Shown here: positions 27,434 to 36,060 of the stretch, piece after piece
Layout of the letters: the number at the start of each line of letters is the position of its first letter
Position numbering within the stretch: position 1 is the first letter of the stretch
Source of the DNA: JBDHTQ01 sp039808765
Lineage (GTDB): Bacteria; Pseudomonadota; Alphaproteobacteria; UBA2400
Reading direction: 5' to 3'
DNA: 64,000 nucleotides
Assembly (NCBI GenBank): GCA_039808765.1
Contig: JBDHTQ010000004.1
Coordinates: 124,001-188,000, forward strand
Notes under the pieces: model-generated
What the model saw: only the letters and a program-made list of their open reading frames with translations
What the model was told of the DNA's origin: nothing
Databases searched by the model: none
Program-made: the position numbers and the translations under genes

Positions 27434-27763
27434 TTAAAAGTCAAAAAGATCCAATATTCGTGACATCTTTCCTTTCTTTTTATGATATTTCCCAGAGCCA
27501 TAATATCCATGATCTTTGTAATGACGGTAATCGTCATCATCACGTCGATAGCCTTCGTGGCCGTCGCTGCTGTGCCTCGCGTGTGGAATGGGTGAAGCTT
27601 GTCGAACTGCTTCGCTATCCTCGCTTATGAGGTTCAAAATCTTTTCAAGTTCACCCTTATCGAGCCAGATTCCCCCCGATGTTGGACATACATCTATTTC
27701 AATTCCATAGCGATGGATTTGACGCATGGGTGAACCATCAATAGGCGATGTGAGTAGTGGCAT
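27434..27763 (-). CDS. zf-TFIIB-like protein with missing zinc ligands
   Basis: A protein of 109 residues. Residues 1-45 follow the zf-TFIIB family outline (M, hydrophobic pair, I-D-V-C-P-x-x-GGIWLDKGELEKIL), but the usual CPxC near the start is TSPIDG and the second CPxC reads CPTSGG, so only one of four zinc cysteines remains. The second half is a His/Tyr/Asp/Lys-rich tail (HHGYYG-like), likely disordered and possibly metal-binding. These small proteins are widespread; their role is not established. It is followed by a strong terminator and preceded by the amphi-Trp gene in the same direction. Confidence 0.65.
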   Translation of the reverse strand: MPLLTSPIDGSPMRQIHRYGIEIDVCPTSGGIWLDKGELEKILNLISEDSEAVRQASPIPHARHSSDGHEGYRRDDDDYRHYKDHGYYGSGKYHKKKGKMSRILDLFDF

Positions 27764-27790
27764 CTTTTTTTCCTTTCATTATAGTTGTTG

Positions 27791-28021
27791 TTAAGTACGT
27801 GTCCATTTAATCTGAAATTCAATTTCTTCATGACCATCCGTTCGCTCATGCTCGATAGAGAAAATGGCGTTTTTGGGCACGTAGAGCCGCTCTCCGTCGA
27901 CCTGAATGTTGAATTTCTCACCATTTTCAAGGCAATCCGCCAATCGTCGTAGTTTTTCGATAAACTGGGGGAGGCTGTAAAATTGGTCAATATCGCGATC
28001 TTTTTTGTGTGTGGAGCTCAT
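27791..28021 (-). CDS. amphi-Trp domain protein
   Basis: A protein of 76 residues starting MSSTHKKDRD, with a good AAGG ribosome site; an upstream ATG at 28054 has none. The layout (a helix with LPQFIEKLRRLADCL, then FNIQVDGERLYVPKNA, then an acidic strand and a final IKWTR) fits the small amphi-Trp domain family of unknown function. It probably shares a transcript with the zinc-ribbon-like gene 27 bases downstream. Confidence 0.65.
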   Translation of the reverse strand: MSSTHKKDRDIDQFYSLPQFIEKLRRLADCLENGEKFNIQVDGERLYVPKNAIFSIEHERTDGHEEIEFQIKWTRT

Positions 28022-28512
28022 CCTTTTTTCCTTTTCGTTAGTAGGGAATAACATTGCATGTCGGTATAAACGGACGGGTTTGCAGGAAAATAATCACTGC
28101 ATCTTTCGTCCTGAAAATACACGGTTATTTCGATTTATTCAGTGTTTGTGAAATAAATAAGCATGACACTCTCCTTTCCACCAAAGTTTGTCCTTGATCG
28201 AGAGTTTTCAGTGTTAGCTTTTTTGGACAAACCAAACCAACACCGGAAAACATGTTCCCGATGCGGTCCGACATCACGATAAGAAATTTAGCGCTCTCAT
28301 CGCCAGAGGGGCCCGGCCCGCCACTTGTTAACTATCTAATATCTAAGAATGAAAATATCAAGGATATTGCGACAAAAACATTTTCGGGTCAGGAAAAAAG
28401 GCGATTCTTATTAAGAAACAGAGACATATATTAATATTTGATCAATATAACTATGGAACACTGAAAACACATTTGAGAATGCTCTCAAACTCATGTGTCA
28501 AAGTAGAATAAA
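28022..28512. other. Intergenic stretch upstream of the autotransporter
   Basis: About 490 bases with divergent genes on the two sides. I see no gene. The right end holds an inverted repeat just before the autotransporter start, listed separately. The promoters for both directions should lie here. Confidence 0.5.
28467..28498 (+). promoter_or_regulatory. Stem-loop just upstream of the autotransporter start
   Basis: ACACAT (28467-28472) pairs with ATGTGT (28493-28498), and inside it TTTGAGA (28472-28478) pairs with TCTCAAA (28483-28489) around the loop ATGC. It ends 14 bases before the start codon, which has only a poor ribosome site. It could be an operator or an RNA structure that controls translation. 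Confidence 0.45.
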
Positions 28513-30603
28513 ATGATGACATCAGCTCCCTATGTAAGAAACACCCTTATTGCCCTCGCCTTTGTATTCTCCACAGCTCAGGCCAGAGCGGCCGATATAA
28601 CGTTTACACCCTTCTCGATTGGCAATGACGGGACGTTTGCTCAAACGATTTCAGATGATGGTTCGACCGTAGGGTTGGCCAATCAAATAGGTCTGGTAAC
28701 GAAATCGTACTGGTGGACCTCGACGGGGGGATATAACAGTATTGGTGAGGGGGCCTATAATACCAACCCTGTGGCTTTTTCAAGTGATGGATCTATTCTT
28801 ATCGGTAATTACTCTAATTTTGGGGGCGGAGCATATAAGTGGACAGCAGGATCAGGGTTTACGGTTTTGCCTCTTCCCGCCGATACCATCGTTAATGATA
28901 TTACACCTGATGCTGAAACGCTGGTAGGCTGGACAATTTATCTTGGCGAATACAAAGCTTTTAAGTGGTCTCAGGCGACGGGTTTGGACGTGCTTGACTC
29001 ATTGCCGGGTGGAACATTTTCAGCAGCAATGGCCATATCAGGGGATGGATCAACTATCGTTGGTCAAAGCGAAAACGCCAGCTTTGAGTACAAACCGGTA
29101 AAATGGACACAGGCCAATGGCCTCGAATTACTCGGGTTACTTCCTGGGGGTATAAGTGGATCAGCCGAAGCTGTTTCCTACGATGGTTCTGTAATTGTCG
29201 GTTTTGCCAATAGCAGTAGCTATAGCCGAGAAATTTTTCGCTGGACACAAGCAAATGGTATGGTTGGTTTGGGTACATTGGGGGGCAGCTCGGCGACACC
29301 GACAGCTGTTTCGGTAAACGGAAATATTATTGTTGGTTACAGTTTTGATGCCGGTGATGTTCAGGAGCTTGCCTTCCGCTGGACGCAAGCTGTCGGAATG
29401 CGTTCGTTAGAAAGCATTTTGCAAAGTGCTGGTGTTGATCTGACAGGATGGAATCTACGCACTGCGCTTGATGTTTCGGCAGATGGAAGCGTTATTGTTG
29501 GGTGGGGTACGTATTTGGGGGATTATCGCGGATTTATTATGACTGATGCAGGGATGTTACCTGTTGACGAATTTCAGGATACCATCCTTCCTCTTACAAC
29601 GCCAATTCGTCAATCAACGTCGCAAATCTTGCAAAGCTCTTCCCAGTCGTTATATGTGGCACAAAATGCGCTGGCAACATATTTGGGGGGCTTTCAGAAT
29701 ACAGCACCTGCCGCTTTTGAAAATTTGAGCACACAAGAGATCGCCAGAATCGCTCCGGCAGCAGGAAACAGTATCGGCGGAAATATACAGCAACATGCTC
29801 TTTATGTAACTGGAAACTGGGGTGCCGGGCAGATGGGAGACTGGGCTAATCATGATGTAAGCGGAACAAGCGGCTTTCTCTTCGAGGTCAAAAAAGGATT
29901 AGCCATCGGCGCAGGTATTGCATATAGCAAAGAAAACGAAAAAACTTTTTTAAATGGTGACAATCAAGCCGAATCACTTGGCGCAGTTTTTCTTGGCTCT
30001 TATGATTTTGGTAACCGGTGGCATCTTTTTGGATCCGCATCACTTTCGGATCTGAGTATTGAAACGCATCGTCATTACCATAATGGCAGTGGCATTGAAG
30101 AATCGTACGGTGCAACAGACGGGTATGGTGTTGGTGCAGCAGCGCGATTGGGCTATACTGTTCCCGTGAAAAGCCCGGTCTTGGAAAATTCTTTGGAAAT
30201 AATGCCTTATGTCGGGTTTGATTTTTCTCATACACGCCTTGACGCCTATCAAGAGCGTGGTGGAACGTTTCCTGCATCAGTTTCGGCACAACAGCAAAAT
30301 TATATTGCGTCTCAAGTGGGTGTACAATTCGATCAAAAGGTCAACGACTCACTTTCCTTGAGTGCCCGTGCGGGTTGGGGGCACGAATTTAGTCAGGCTG
30401 GTTCGGCTGTTGCACACATTGCCACGCTTTCGCAAAATCTTCCCACCGGAACAAGTGATAAAAATTGGGTGGAAGGTGCTGTCGCTGTCAATTATCGCTT
30501 TAATGATCAGACGTTTTTGTCGGGGGAGCTTAGCACCCATACAGGCGAAACATCACGGCCCCAGGTCAATGCTCTTGTGAGTCTTGTCTGGAATTGGAAT
30601 TAA
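28513..30603 (+). CDS. Autotransporter with HAF-repeat passenger
   Basis: A protein of 696 residues. Residues 1-26 are a signal peptide ending AQARA. Residues about 40-345 contain repeated motifs of the HAF type (A-x-x-I-S-x-DGS-x-IVG, then A-F-x-W-T-x-x-x-G-[LM]), at least five times, predicted to form a beta-rich passenger. From about residue 420 the sequence has alternating aromatic strands of an autotransporter beta-barrel (YVTGNWGAGQMG, LFGSASLSD, YGVGAAARLGYTV, LSARAGWGHEF), ending SLVWNWN. It would be exported by Sec and display its passenger at the cell surface. Two ATGs begin the frame; the signal peptide fits either. Confidence 0.88.
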   Translation: MMTSAPYVRNTLIALAFVFSTAQARAADITFTPFSIGNDGTFAQTISDDGSTVGLANQIGLVTKSYWWTSTGGYNSIGEGAYNTNPVAFSSDGSILIGNYSNFGGGAYKWTAGSGFTVLPLPADTIVNDITPDAETLVGWTIYLGEYKAFKWSQATGLDVLDSLPGGTFSAAMAISGDGSTIVGQSENASFEYKPVKWTQANGLELLGLLPGGISGSAEAVSYDGSVIVGFANSSSYSREIFRWTQANGMVGLGTLGGSSATPTAVSVNGNIIVGYSFDAGDVQELAFRWTQAVGMRSLESILQSAGVDLTGWNLRTALDVSADGSVIVGWGTYLGDYRGFIMTDAGMLPVDEFQDTILPLTTPIRQSTSQILQSSSQSLYVAQNALATYLGGFQNTAPAAFENLSTQEIARIAPAAGNSIGGNIQQHALYVTGNWGAGQMGDWANHDVSGTSGFLFEVKKGLAIGAGIAYSKENEKTFLNGDNQAESLGAVFLGSYDFGNRWHLFGSASLSDLSIETHRHYHNGSGIEESYGATDGYGVGAAARLGYTVPVKSPVLENSLEIMPYVGFDFSHTRLDAYQERGGTFPASVSAQQQNYIASQVGVQFDQKVNDSLSLSARAGWGHEFSQAGSAVAHIATLSQNLPTGTSDKNWVEGAVAVNYRFNDQTFLSGELSTHTGETSRPQVNALVSLVWNWN

Positions 30604-30627
30604 GCCAGTTGAGCGTCGGATGAGTTT

Positions 30628-31500
30628 TTACAAAATCGTGCTTAAGCCCTGACATGCTTTCCATACTTTTGCGATGCGATCGTTTTGGGCACTCGAAGAG
30701 CACAAAAGTAAAATTTCGCACGGTAAGGGGCGTATTTTCTTGTCAACATGAACAAGATAGCCATCAGTCATATCATTAGCGATGAGACTTTCTTGCAGGA
30801 TTGCACAACCAAATCCTGCCATTGCCATGGATCGTGATATTTCACTTGATGGCGCTTCAAACGTCGTTGTCATCTGCGACAAATAACGTGTTCCAAGCAT
30901 GGTTTCGGCGCAGTTGTTGATGTATGAACCCTTGCGATGTGTAATAAGTTTTCTTCTGTCTTTTAAATGAGAGGCAGCGACGAAAAAAAATCTGTCGCTT
31001 CCGATTGTACATTTTTTTAATCCGTTAAGGTTGAGGTCTCTCTGGCACCTTGCCGTGTGCAGAACGATTGCAAAATCAATCGTTCCTTTGCGCAATTCTT
31101 CAATCGCTACTGCACTACGATAGTGCATGAGATGAAAAGACAGATCTGTAATTGATCGTTGGAGATCACGATACCAAAGGGGAAAAAAACCGCTTGCCAG
31201 TGATGCTGGCATGGCTACTTGCAGTGCATTGGGGAGATTGGTTGCGCGTGCGTGAATTTCTTCAATCGCATAATTCATGATGCCCTTCATGCTTAGGGCG
31301 TGGCGCAAAAAACCTTCTCCCGCTGCGGTCAAAGCAATTGGCGTTCCTGTGCGATCAATAAGGGTTGTGCCAAGCGAATCTTCAAGTGATTTTATCCGTC
31401 TTGAAAATGCGGACTGAGAAACAAAGCGTGCTTCAGCGGCTCTTGAAAAAGAGCGTGCTTCAGACAAAGCGATAAAATCTTCGATTTCTTGCAAATTCAT
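30628..31500 (-). CDS. LysR-family transcriptional regulator
   Basis: A protein of 290 residues with an N-terminal winged helix-turn-helix (IEDFIALSEARSFSRAA, SQSAFSRRIKSLEDSLG) and a LysR substrate-binding domain containing several cysteines (HTARCQRD, KKCTIG, NNCAE, GFGCAIL). A GGGAG ribosome site precedes the ATG. It is ten bases downstream of the HAD gene in the same direction, so they probably form one transcript. Target genes are unknown. Confidence 0.9.
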   Translation of the reverse strand: MNLQEIEDFIALSEARSFSRAAEARFVSQSAFSRRIKSLEDSLGTTLIDRTGTPIALTAAGEGFLRHALSMKGIMNYAIEEIHARATNLPNALQVAMPASLASGFFPLWYRDLQRSITDLSFHLMHYRSAVAIEELRKGTIDFAIVLHTARCQRDLNLNGLKKCTIGSDRFFFVAASHLKDRRKLITHRKGSYINNCAETMLGTRYLSQMTTTFEAPSSEISRSMAMAGFGCAILQESLIANDMTDGYLVHVDKKIRPLPCEILLLCSSSAQNDRIAKVWKACQGLSTIL

Positions 31501-31510
31501 TTGAACTCCC

Positions 31511-32122
31511 TTAAAGCCCGAGTTTTTCTCTTAGATCTATAGCGTTTTGAAAAAAATGGCCCTGCCATCCTACAGTTGCCTGAGCTTGGCGAACATTTTC
31601 GGGTTTGTCATCAACAAAGATGGTTTTTTCCGGATCAGGGAAGGAGAATATTTCTTGTGCTAGGGTAAAGATTTTTTCCTCTGGTTTAGTTGTGCCAAAA
31701 CGACCAGAAACAACAATAGCATCAAAGTCGGAAATGATTTGTGGATAGGTCTTCGCAAGCACCTCAAACGTGTCGGCTGCCCAATTTGTCAAACCGTAGA
31801 TTTTGTGACCTTGCCGTTTTGCATCATGCACAAGTTTTGGCATGCCTTCAATCGTGTTGCGAACATTTCTGATAAACAGCTCTTCTGCATTAAAAGCTAA
31901 GATATCATCAGCCCATTGGGGATACTGTGCAGCTAGTGTGCTTGTAACAGCTTGCATTGTCCCTTTGTTTGCCGCTCTTCTGTGTGCTTTTGTAAAAACA
32001 CTGGTGAGAAAATGATCTGCTTCTTTGCGGGTCCGGCCCGTTAACTCAAAATGTTCATAATACATTTCTCTTGCACTTGTTCTAAAAAGAACGCCGCCAA
32101 AATCGAACACAATCGCATTCAT
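31511..32122 (-). CDS. HAD-superfamily hydrolase (subfamily IA, YihX-like)
   Basis: A protein of 203 residues. Motif I is VFDFGGVLF: the nucleophile Asp is present, but the second Asp of DxD is replaced by Gly, as also seen in the YihX branch. Motif II is GLTNWA, motif III is the Lys of TTKPEEKIF, and motif IV is FVDDKPEN. A helical cap lies between motifs I and II. The family dephosphorylates small sugars or nucleotides, or removes halogen. A clear AAGGAG site precedes the ATG. Confidence 0.85.
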   Translation of the reverse strand: MNAIVFDFGGVLFRTSAREMYYEHFELTGRTRKEADHFLTSVFTKAHRRAANKGTMQAVTSTLAAQYPQWADDILAFNAEELFIRNVRNTIEGMPKLVHDAKRQGHKIYGLTNWAADTFEVLAKTYPQIISDFDAIVVSGRFGTTKPEEKIFTLAQEIFSFPDPEKTIFVDDKPENVRQAQATVGWQGHFFQNAIDLREKLGL

Positions 32123-32313
32123 TTTAAGTTCTCCTTTTCGTGTTGATGGAGAACCAATACACGGTCAGGCGCCGCTATGACCAATGACAAGTTTGCAAGC
32201 TGCATGCAAATCGCGCATATAACAACATGGTACAAGCAAGGCGATTAAAGTTCATAAAAAATGATTGTTTCTGTGTAAAAAAAACATCGTAGAGAATAGT
32301 TTAGGTTATGAAA

Positions 32314-32493
32314 TTAACTCAGGTTGTTTTTCTCCTCCGGCTTCTTTCTGTCGAGAATCTTCCCCGCTAAGCCGTGACTCGTCGTAGCTTGCCCCCCTTC
32401 CTTGCAAAGCTCTGCGTAAAGAAGCATCTCTTCTTCCGTAAGTTCTCCATAATGCCCGCGGGTTAAAAAAAATTTTAGCTGGTTATCGTTCAT
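32314..32493 (-). CDS. Small hypothetical protein (59 residues)
   Basis: The frame begins MNDNQLKFFLTRGHYGELTE and is preceded by AGGAG. It follows the large GGDEF-like gene by 16 bases in the same direction and may be translated from the same message. It is charged and soluble; the segment LTEEEMLLYAELCK looks like an amphipathic helix. Family unknown. Confidence 0.5.
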   Translation of the reverse strand: MNDNQLKFFLTRGHYGELTEEEMLLYAELCKEGGQATTSHGLAGKILDRKKPEEKNNLS

Positions 32494-32509
32494 AATTACG
32501 TCACTCCTG

Positions 32510-35500
32510 CTATGGTCCGATAAAACCGACATCCGGTGAAGCTTTTCTACGATTTTCCGGATCTGTCGGAGCTGTTGTTGGATCATCTCCATTTGTAAGC
32601 GCGCTTCGTGATGCGTCAAGAGCATTTGTTTGTATTGTTTGCTCCGGCTCATCATTTCCGCCGAATAGGTTAAACGTGTTTGTAAGACTTTGAATTTGAT
32701 TGATGCCCGCTTCAATAATGTTACGTGAGACAAAATCCTGAATTTTTTCTTTTGTTTCAGAGTGTAAAAATTCGTCTACACCCTTTGCGCCAAAATAGCC
32801 CCCAACAGCGCCAACAACAAAACCAGCTGCTGTTCCAACCGGGCCAGCAGCACTTCCTAACACTGCTCCTGTTTGTGCTACGGCCCAGGCTGAGGCGGCC
32901 GTTCCTGCTACTGTCCCAGCTGCCGCAGCGGCACCGAGTGTCGCTGTGTCTGTTGCTGCAGTTTCAGCAACATCAAGCTTAGTTTTGGTGTCATCTACTG
33001 CCGCTGCTAACGTTTCGGCATAGGGATTCACAACGTGGTATGCTGCATTCGCTGCATCGCTAACATTTCCGCCGTTATAGATGGCGAGACCTGCTGCCGC
33101 GCCTGCGAAAGCCGCTGTCGCTGCCACACCCCCGCGTGTCGTGGGAACGACCGTATCTGCAACCCCACGCGCGATTCCAGGACCATGTGGTGCCTCAACG
33201 TGAGGAGTCTCTGTGGGAGATGGTGCAGCAGGAGGTGGTGCCGCGGGAGGTGGTGCAGCGGGAGGTGGTGCAGCAGGAGGTGGTGCAGCAGGAGGTGGTG
33301 CCGCAGGAGGTGGTGCAGCAGGAGGTGGTGCTGCGGGAGGTGGTGCCGCAGGAGGTGGTGCCGCGGGAGGTGGTGCCGCGGGAGATGGTGCAGCAGGGTG
33401 GGACACCTCTCCTTGCTGACTTGCTAATACACGTTGCTCGCGTAGACTCCCCATTTTTTGGTCCGCACTATTGCGCGTATCCCCAAGGATTTCAGCACCG
33501 TTTACCTGACCATCAAGTTGCACAGCAGATGTACTCGTTACAGCGGCAACCCCATTAACCTTCGCTTTGGCGACAACGTCTCCGTGTTCATTCTTGACCG
33601 CTCTGTCCTTTGAATCAGGTAGATCAGAAAGATGCTCTACACCCATGCTGCGTAATCTTTCACGCTCTTGAGGTGTTAGTTCGACACCCATTTTTTGAAA
33701 TGCTTCTGCAATCGGTAAATTGTTTAAGTCCGTGATTTTTTCTTGTAAGCGTTCCTGAGCTTTGTGCAGCATGTCCTCAGAAACAAATACAGAATGGCCA
33801 TCACGATCAACCATACCTGGGCCAATAACGAGTGAAAAATTACCGCCACCGTGGTGCGCCATTGTGATGGGCGAGCGTGCATCTGTCGGTAAACCGACTT
33901 CTGCAAACGATTGGTTAACAAGCTCTTTTCCCAATGTACGCAAAGCCAAGTCAGCGCCATGATGCCCGAGTGTATCGTTCATTGCTGCAAGACCATGAAG
34001 TGAATACGCCATTACGTGTGGCTTTATTTCTTCAACAGAATGAATCCCGGCTTTATCAAGGGCTGCTTTTACATCTGGATCATTTTGATGTTGACGAACG
34101 TGCTCACGGAATTCTCCAATTTCAGCCGAATAGGCTTCAATCAAACGTGTAGAATCTCCGGGCATACTCACGCGTGAAGAGGGGTCTGTTGCCGAAAGTC
34201 CCCCAATCGTTTGGCGTAGTACATATTTGTGTAAATCTGTTAGAGCAGCTTCACCCGCTTGGCCGCTAATATCGTCAGCGGCTAACGCAAAACGCCGACG
34301 TGAAAGACTTGCGCAGGGCTCTACCCCAGCCGGACGGTCAGCACCAATAGGAACTGGATCAGCAACAGAACGCGGCAAATCCGCAGCTGGTGTGCCTGTT
34401 TCACCGCTTTGTGCAATCATCTCTCCAACGCGTCGTTCATAATCGGCCATCGTTGGGGGCGGCGAGCCATTGTGATACGGATTGAGATCGCGCAATGCCT
34501 GACCTGCTGCTTCGGCATTTACACGCGCTTCTGCTAATTGTTGTGCGACAAATTTTTCTTTGTCCATCCCATCAGGAACTTTTAGTTCACCCGCTTGAAT
34601 TTTTCTTTGAATTTCAAGTTTTGTCAGGTCTTCGTCAATTTCTCCACGCCGTAAAGCACCAATATTAAGCTTGGCAATTTTAATTCTTGCATCTGCGTCT
34701 TGAACCCAGTGCGTAACAGCTTCCGGGCTATTTATTTCCTGCATATCGACAACGGCAACCGCCGCCCCAAAGCCATTTCGTCTTGGGTCTGTCGGATTTT
34801 TCAAATGGGCGTGATCTTGTAGCCCTAGTGTAGCTGCGCGCTCCTCAACGCCAGCATGGATTATATCACTGATTTCCATCTGTGTTTGTAATGATACGGG
34901 TGATCCGTCTTTCATGCGCATCATCAGGCGAAGCTCATCACCGCCCGTGCGAATGGCCATAACGTCAATATTAGGATAATGCTCTTTTAGATCGTGTACC
35001 ATGCCCAACGACATTGCTTTAACAGCACTATCGGTTGCATTCATATAGGCTTTTTCAGGAACATCTTCTATACGAATGCCTCGCTCGGCGGCGATCCTTT
35101 TTTGAAATTCTTCATTGGTGCCGCCCATATTCGAATAGTCTACTTCGAGCGCGAGAACCTGTTGGCCTCTTGATTGCGCATAATAGTGATTTAGGCCGGT
35201 TGCAAGATAGGCATGCTCTTTGTCAAGATACCCCGTAACTTGCTCTGGCCGATTGCGCGATAGTTCGGCATCACGAACAAATTGAACGAGGGCTTCAGGC
35301 GGGTGTTCAGATGAGTTGTGGAGATATTTTGTAAGCAGTTCAGCTCTTAACTCAGCTGGTGTTATTAATCCTTTTTTATCCCAAACTTCTTGAACATCAG
35401 CGATAACGGTTTCGATATCTTTCGGAAAACCGTTGGGGGCAGATTGAGCCAATTCTGGAGGCAAAATAAACTGTTGGAAGAAATGACGAACATCATCTCC

Positions 35501-35542
35501 CTCAATAACATTTTGAAAATTGACCTGCTTTCGCCCAACCAT
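32510..35542 (-). CDS. Double GGDEF-like protein with Pro/Ala linker and hydrophobic glycine-rich region
   Basis: A protein of 1010 residues. A first GGDEF-like domain (about residues 125-300) has LALEVDYSN and an intact IRTGGDEL loop (Gly200-Leu204). A second (about 490-640) has MNDTLGHHGADLALRTLG, as in true cyclases, but its signature loop is GGGNF (565-569), so it cannot be catalytic in the usual way. Residues 716-775 are twelve five-residue PAAPP/PAAPS repeats. Then comes a small-residue-rich hydrophobic stretch (AAAAGTVAGTAAS, GAVLGSAAGPVGTAAGFVVG) like a glycine zipper, which could insert in membranes. There are no N-terminal signal or transmembrane helices. Diguanylate cyclase or c-di-GMP sensing is possible; activity is uncertain. 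Confidence 0.7.
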   Translation of the reverse strand: MVGRKQVNFQNVIEGDDVRHFFQQFILPPELAQSAPNGFPKDIETVIADVQEVWDKKGLITPAELRAELLTKYLHNSSEHPPEALVQFVRDAELSRNRPEQVTGYLDKEHAYLATGLNHYYAQSRGQQVLALEVDYSNMGGTNEEFQKRIAAERGIRIEDVPEKAYMNATDSAVKAMSLGMVHDLKEHYPNIDVMAIRTGGDELRLMMRMKDGSPVSLQTQMEISDIIHAGVEERAATLGLQDHAHLKNPTDPRRNGFGAAVAVVDMQEINSPEAVTHWVQDADARIKIAKLNIGALRRGEIDEDLTKLEIQRKIQAGELKVPDGMDKEKFVAQQLAEARVNAEAAGQALRDLNPYHNGSPPPTMADYERRVGEMIAQSGETGTPAADLPRSVADPVPIGADRPAGVEPCASLSRRRFALAADDISGQAGEAALTDLHKYVLRQTIGGLSATDPSSRVSMPGDSTRLIEAYSAEIGEFREHVRQHQNDPDVKAALDKAGIHSVEEIKPHVMAYSLHGLAAMNDTLGHHGADLALRTLGKELVNQSFAEVGLPTDARSPITMAHHGGGNFSLVIGPGMVDRDGHSVFVSEDMLHKAQERLQEKITDLNNLPIAEAFQKMGVELTPQERERLRSMGVEHLSDLPDSKDRAVKNEHGDVVAKAKVNGVAAVTSTSAVQLDGQVNGAEILGDTRNSADQKMGSLREQRVLASQQGEVSHPAAPSPAAPPPAAPPPAAPPPAAPPPAAPPPAAPPPAAPPPAAPPPAAPPPAAPPPAAPSPTETPHVEAPHGPGIARGVADTVVPTTRGGVAATAAFAGAAAGLAIYNGGNVSDAANAAYHVVNPYAETLAAAVDDTKTKLDVAETAATDTATLGAAAAAGTVAGTAASAWAVAQTGAVLGSAAGPVGTAAGFVVGAVGGYFGAKGVDEFLHSETKEKIQDFVSRNIIEAGINQIQSLTNTFNLFGGNDEPEQTIQTNALDASRSALTNGDDPTTAPTDPENRRKASPDVGFIGP
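33216..33396. repeat. Tandem 15-bp repeat, about 12 copies, coding for PAAPP
   Basis: The unit is GGAGGTGGTGCCGCG on the plus strand with small changes at third codon positions; the first and last copies have GATGG instead of GGTGG. It encodes the Pro/Ala linker of the GGDEF-like protein on the minus strand. Such repeats vary readily in copy number. Confidence 0.9.
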
Positions 35543-35790
35543 TTACAAAATTCTTTCACTTGCACTAATAAAAAGGTGTCAAAATAAAGTTAAATACGCT
35601 TTAGTGCAGGTTAGCAAAAATATACTAATATTCGCTTACACGGGGTTGCTTAGCAGCTGAATAATCGTGATTAATTCCGCGATATACAAGAAATTTTGGA
35701 TCAAAAATTGTCCGTATGTCGATTGTCATGACTCCAGAGCAGGCCTCCCGTTGGGAAATGCGCTCTAGAAAAAGTGTTACGGCCCTCAGA

Positions 35791-35929
35791 CCAAGGCATG
35801 AACAAAAACCTACGCGAAACCTACGCAGCAAAACGGCGCCCGGAGGCGCCGCTTGTAGTTTTGCTTATCTATCAACCGTTTAATTGGAGCGGGCGAAGGG
35901 ATTCGAACCCTCGACCCTAACCTTGGCAA
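35791..35929 (+). repeat. Left 139-bp direct repeat of the integrative element (attL), with partial tRNA-Gly
   Basis: This segment is nearly identical, without gaps, to 49882-50020; differences include one base near the start, the four-base loop of a GGCGCC hairpin and one base just before the tRNA part. It contains the 3' half of tRNA-Gly (minus strand, TCCA end at 35885) up to the anticodon region, the tRNA terminator hairpin, and two ACCTACGC octamers 11 bp apart. It marks the left end of the inserted element. Confidence 0.9.
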
Positions 35930-36036
35930 ACTCGGTCCACTGGTTGTCGGTGTTTGGATATGGTTGCATAAGCTACTGAAAGGTCTGATAAAATTGGAAA
36001 CAGCGCCGCATGTGGTTGCACGGCGTTGTAGCTCCA

Positions 36037-36056
36037 AACCTACGCAGGACCTACGC
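36037..36056 (+). promoter_or_regulatory. Paired ACCTACGC octamers before the integrase gene
   Basis: ACCTACGC occurs at 36038-36045 and 36049-36056, 11 bp apart. The same paired arrangement lies in both 139-bp end repeats (35808 and 35819; 49899 and 49910). Such phased short direct repeats are typical of the arm-type binding sites of tyrosine integrases. Confidence 0.5.
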
Positions 36057-36060
36057 AAAA

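Noticed and set aside
33213..33419. Plus-strand frame of Gly-Ala repeats (GGGAA units)
   Set aside because: It is the mirror of the 15-bp repeat coding for the Pro/Ala linker on the minus strand; no ribosome site or continuation.
36010..36060. Longer integrase start at 36010
   Set aside because: It would translate the octamer repeat region; the ATG at 36061 begins the recognisable domain.
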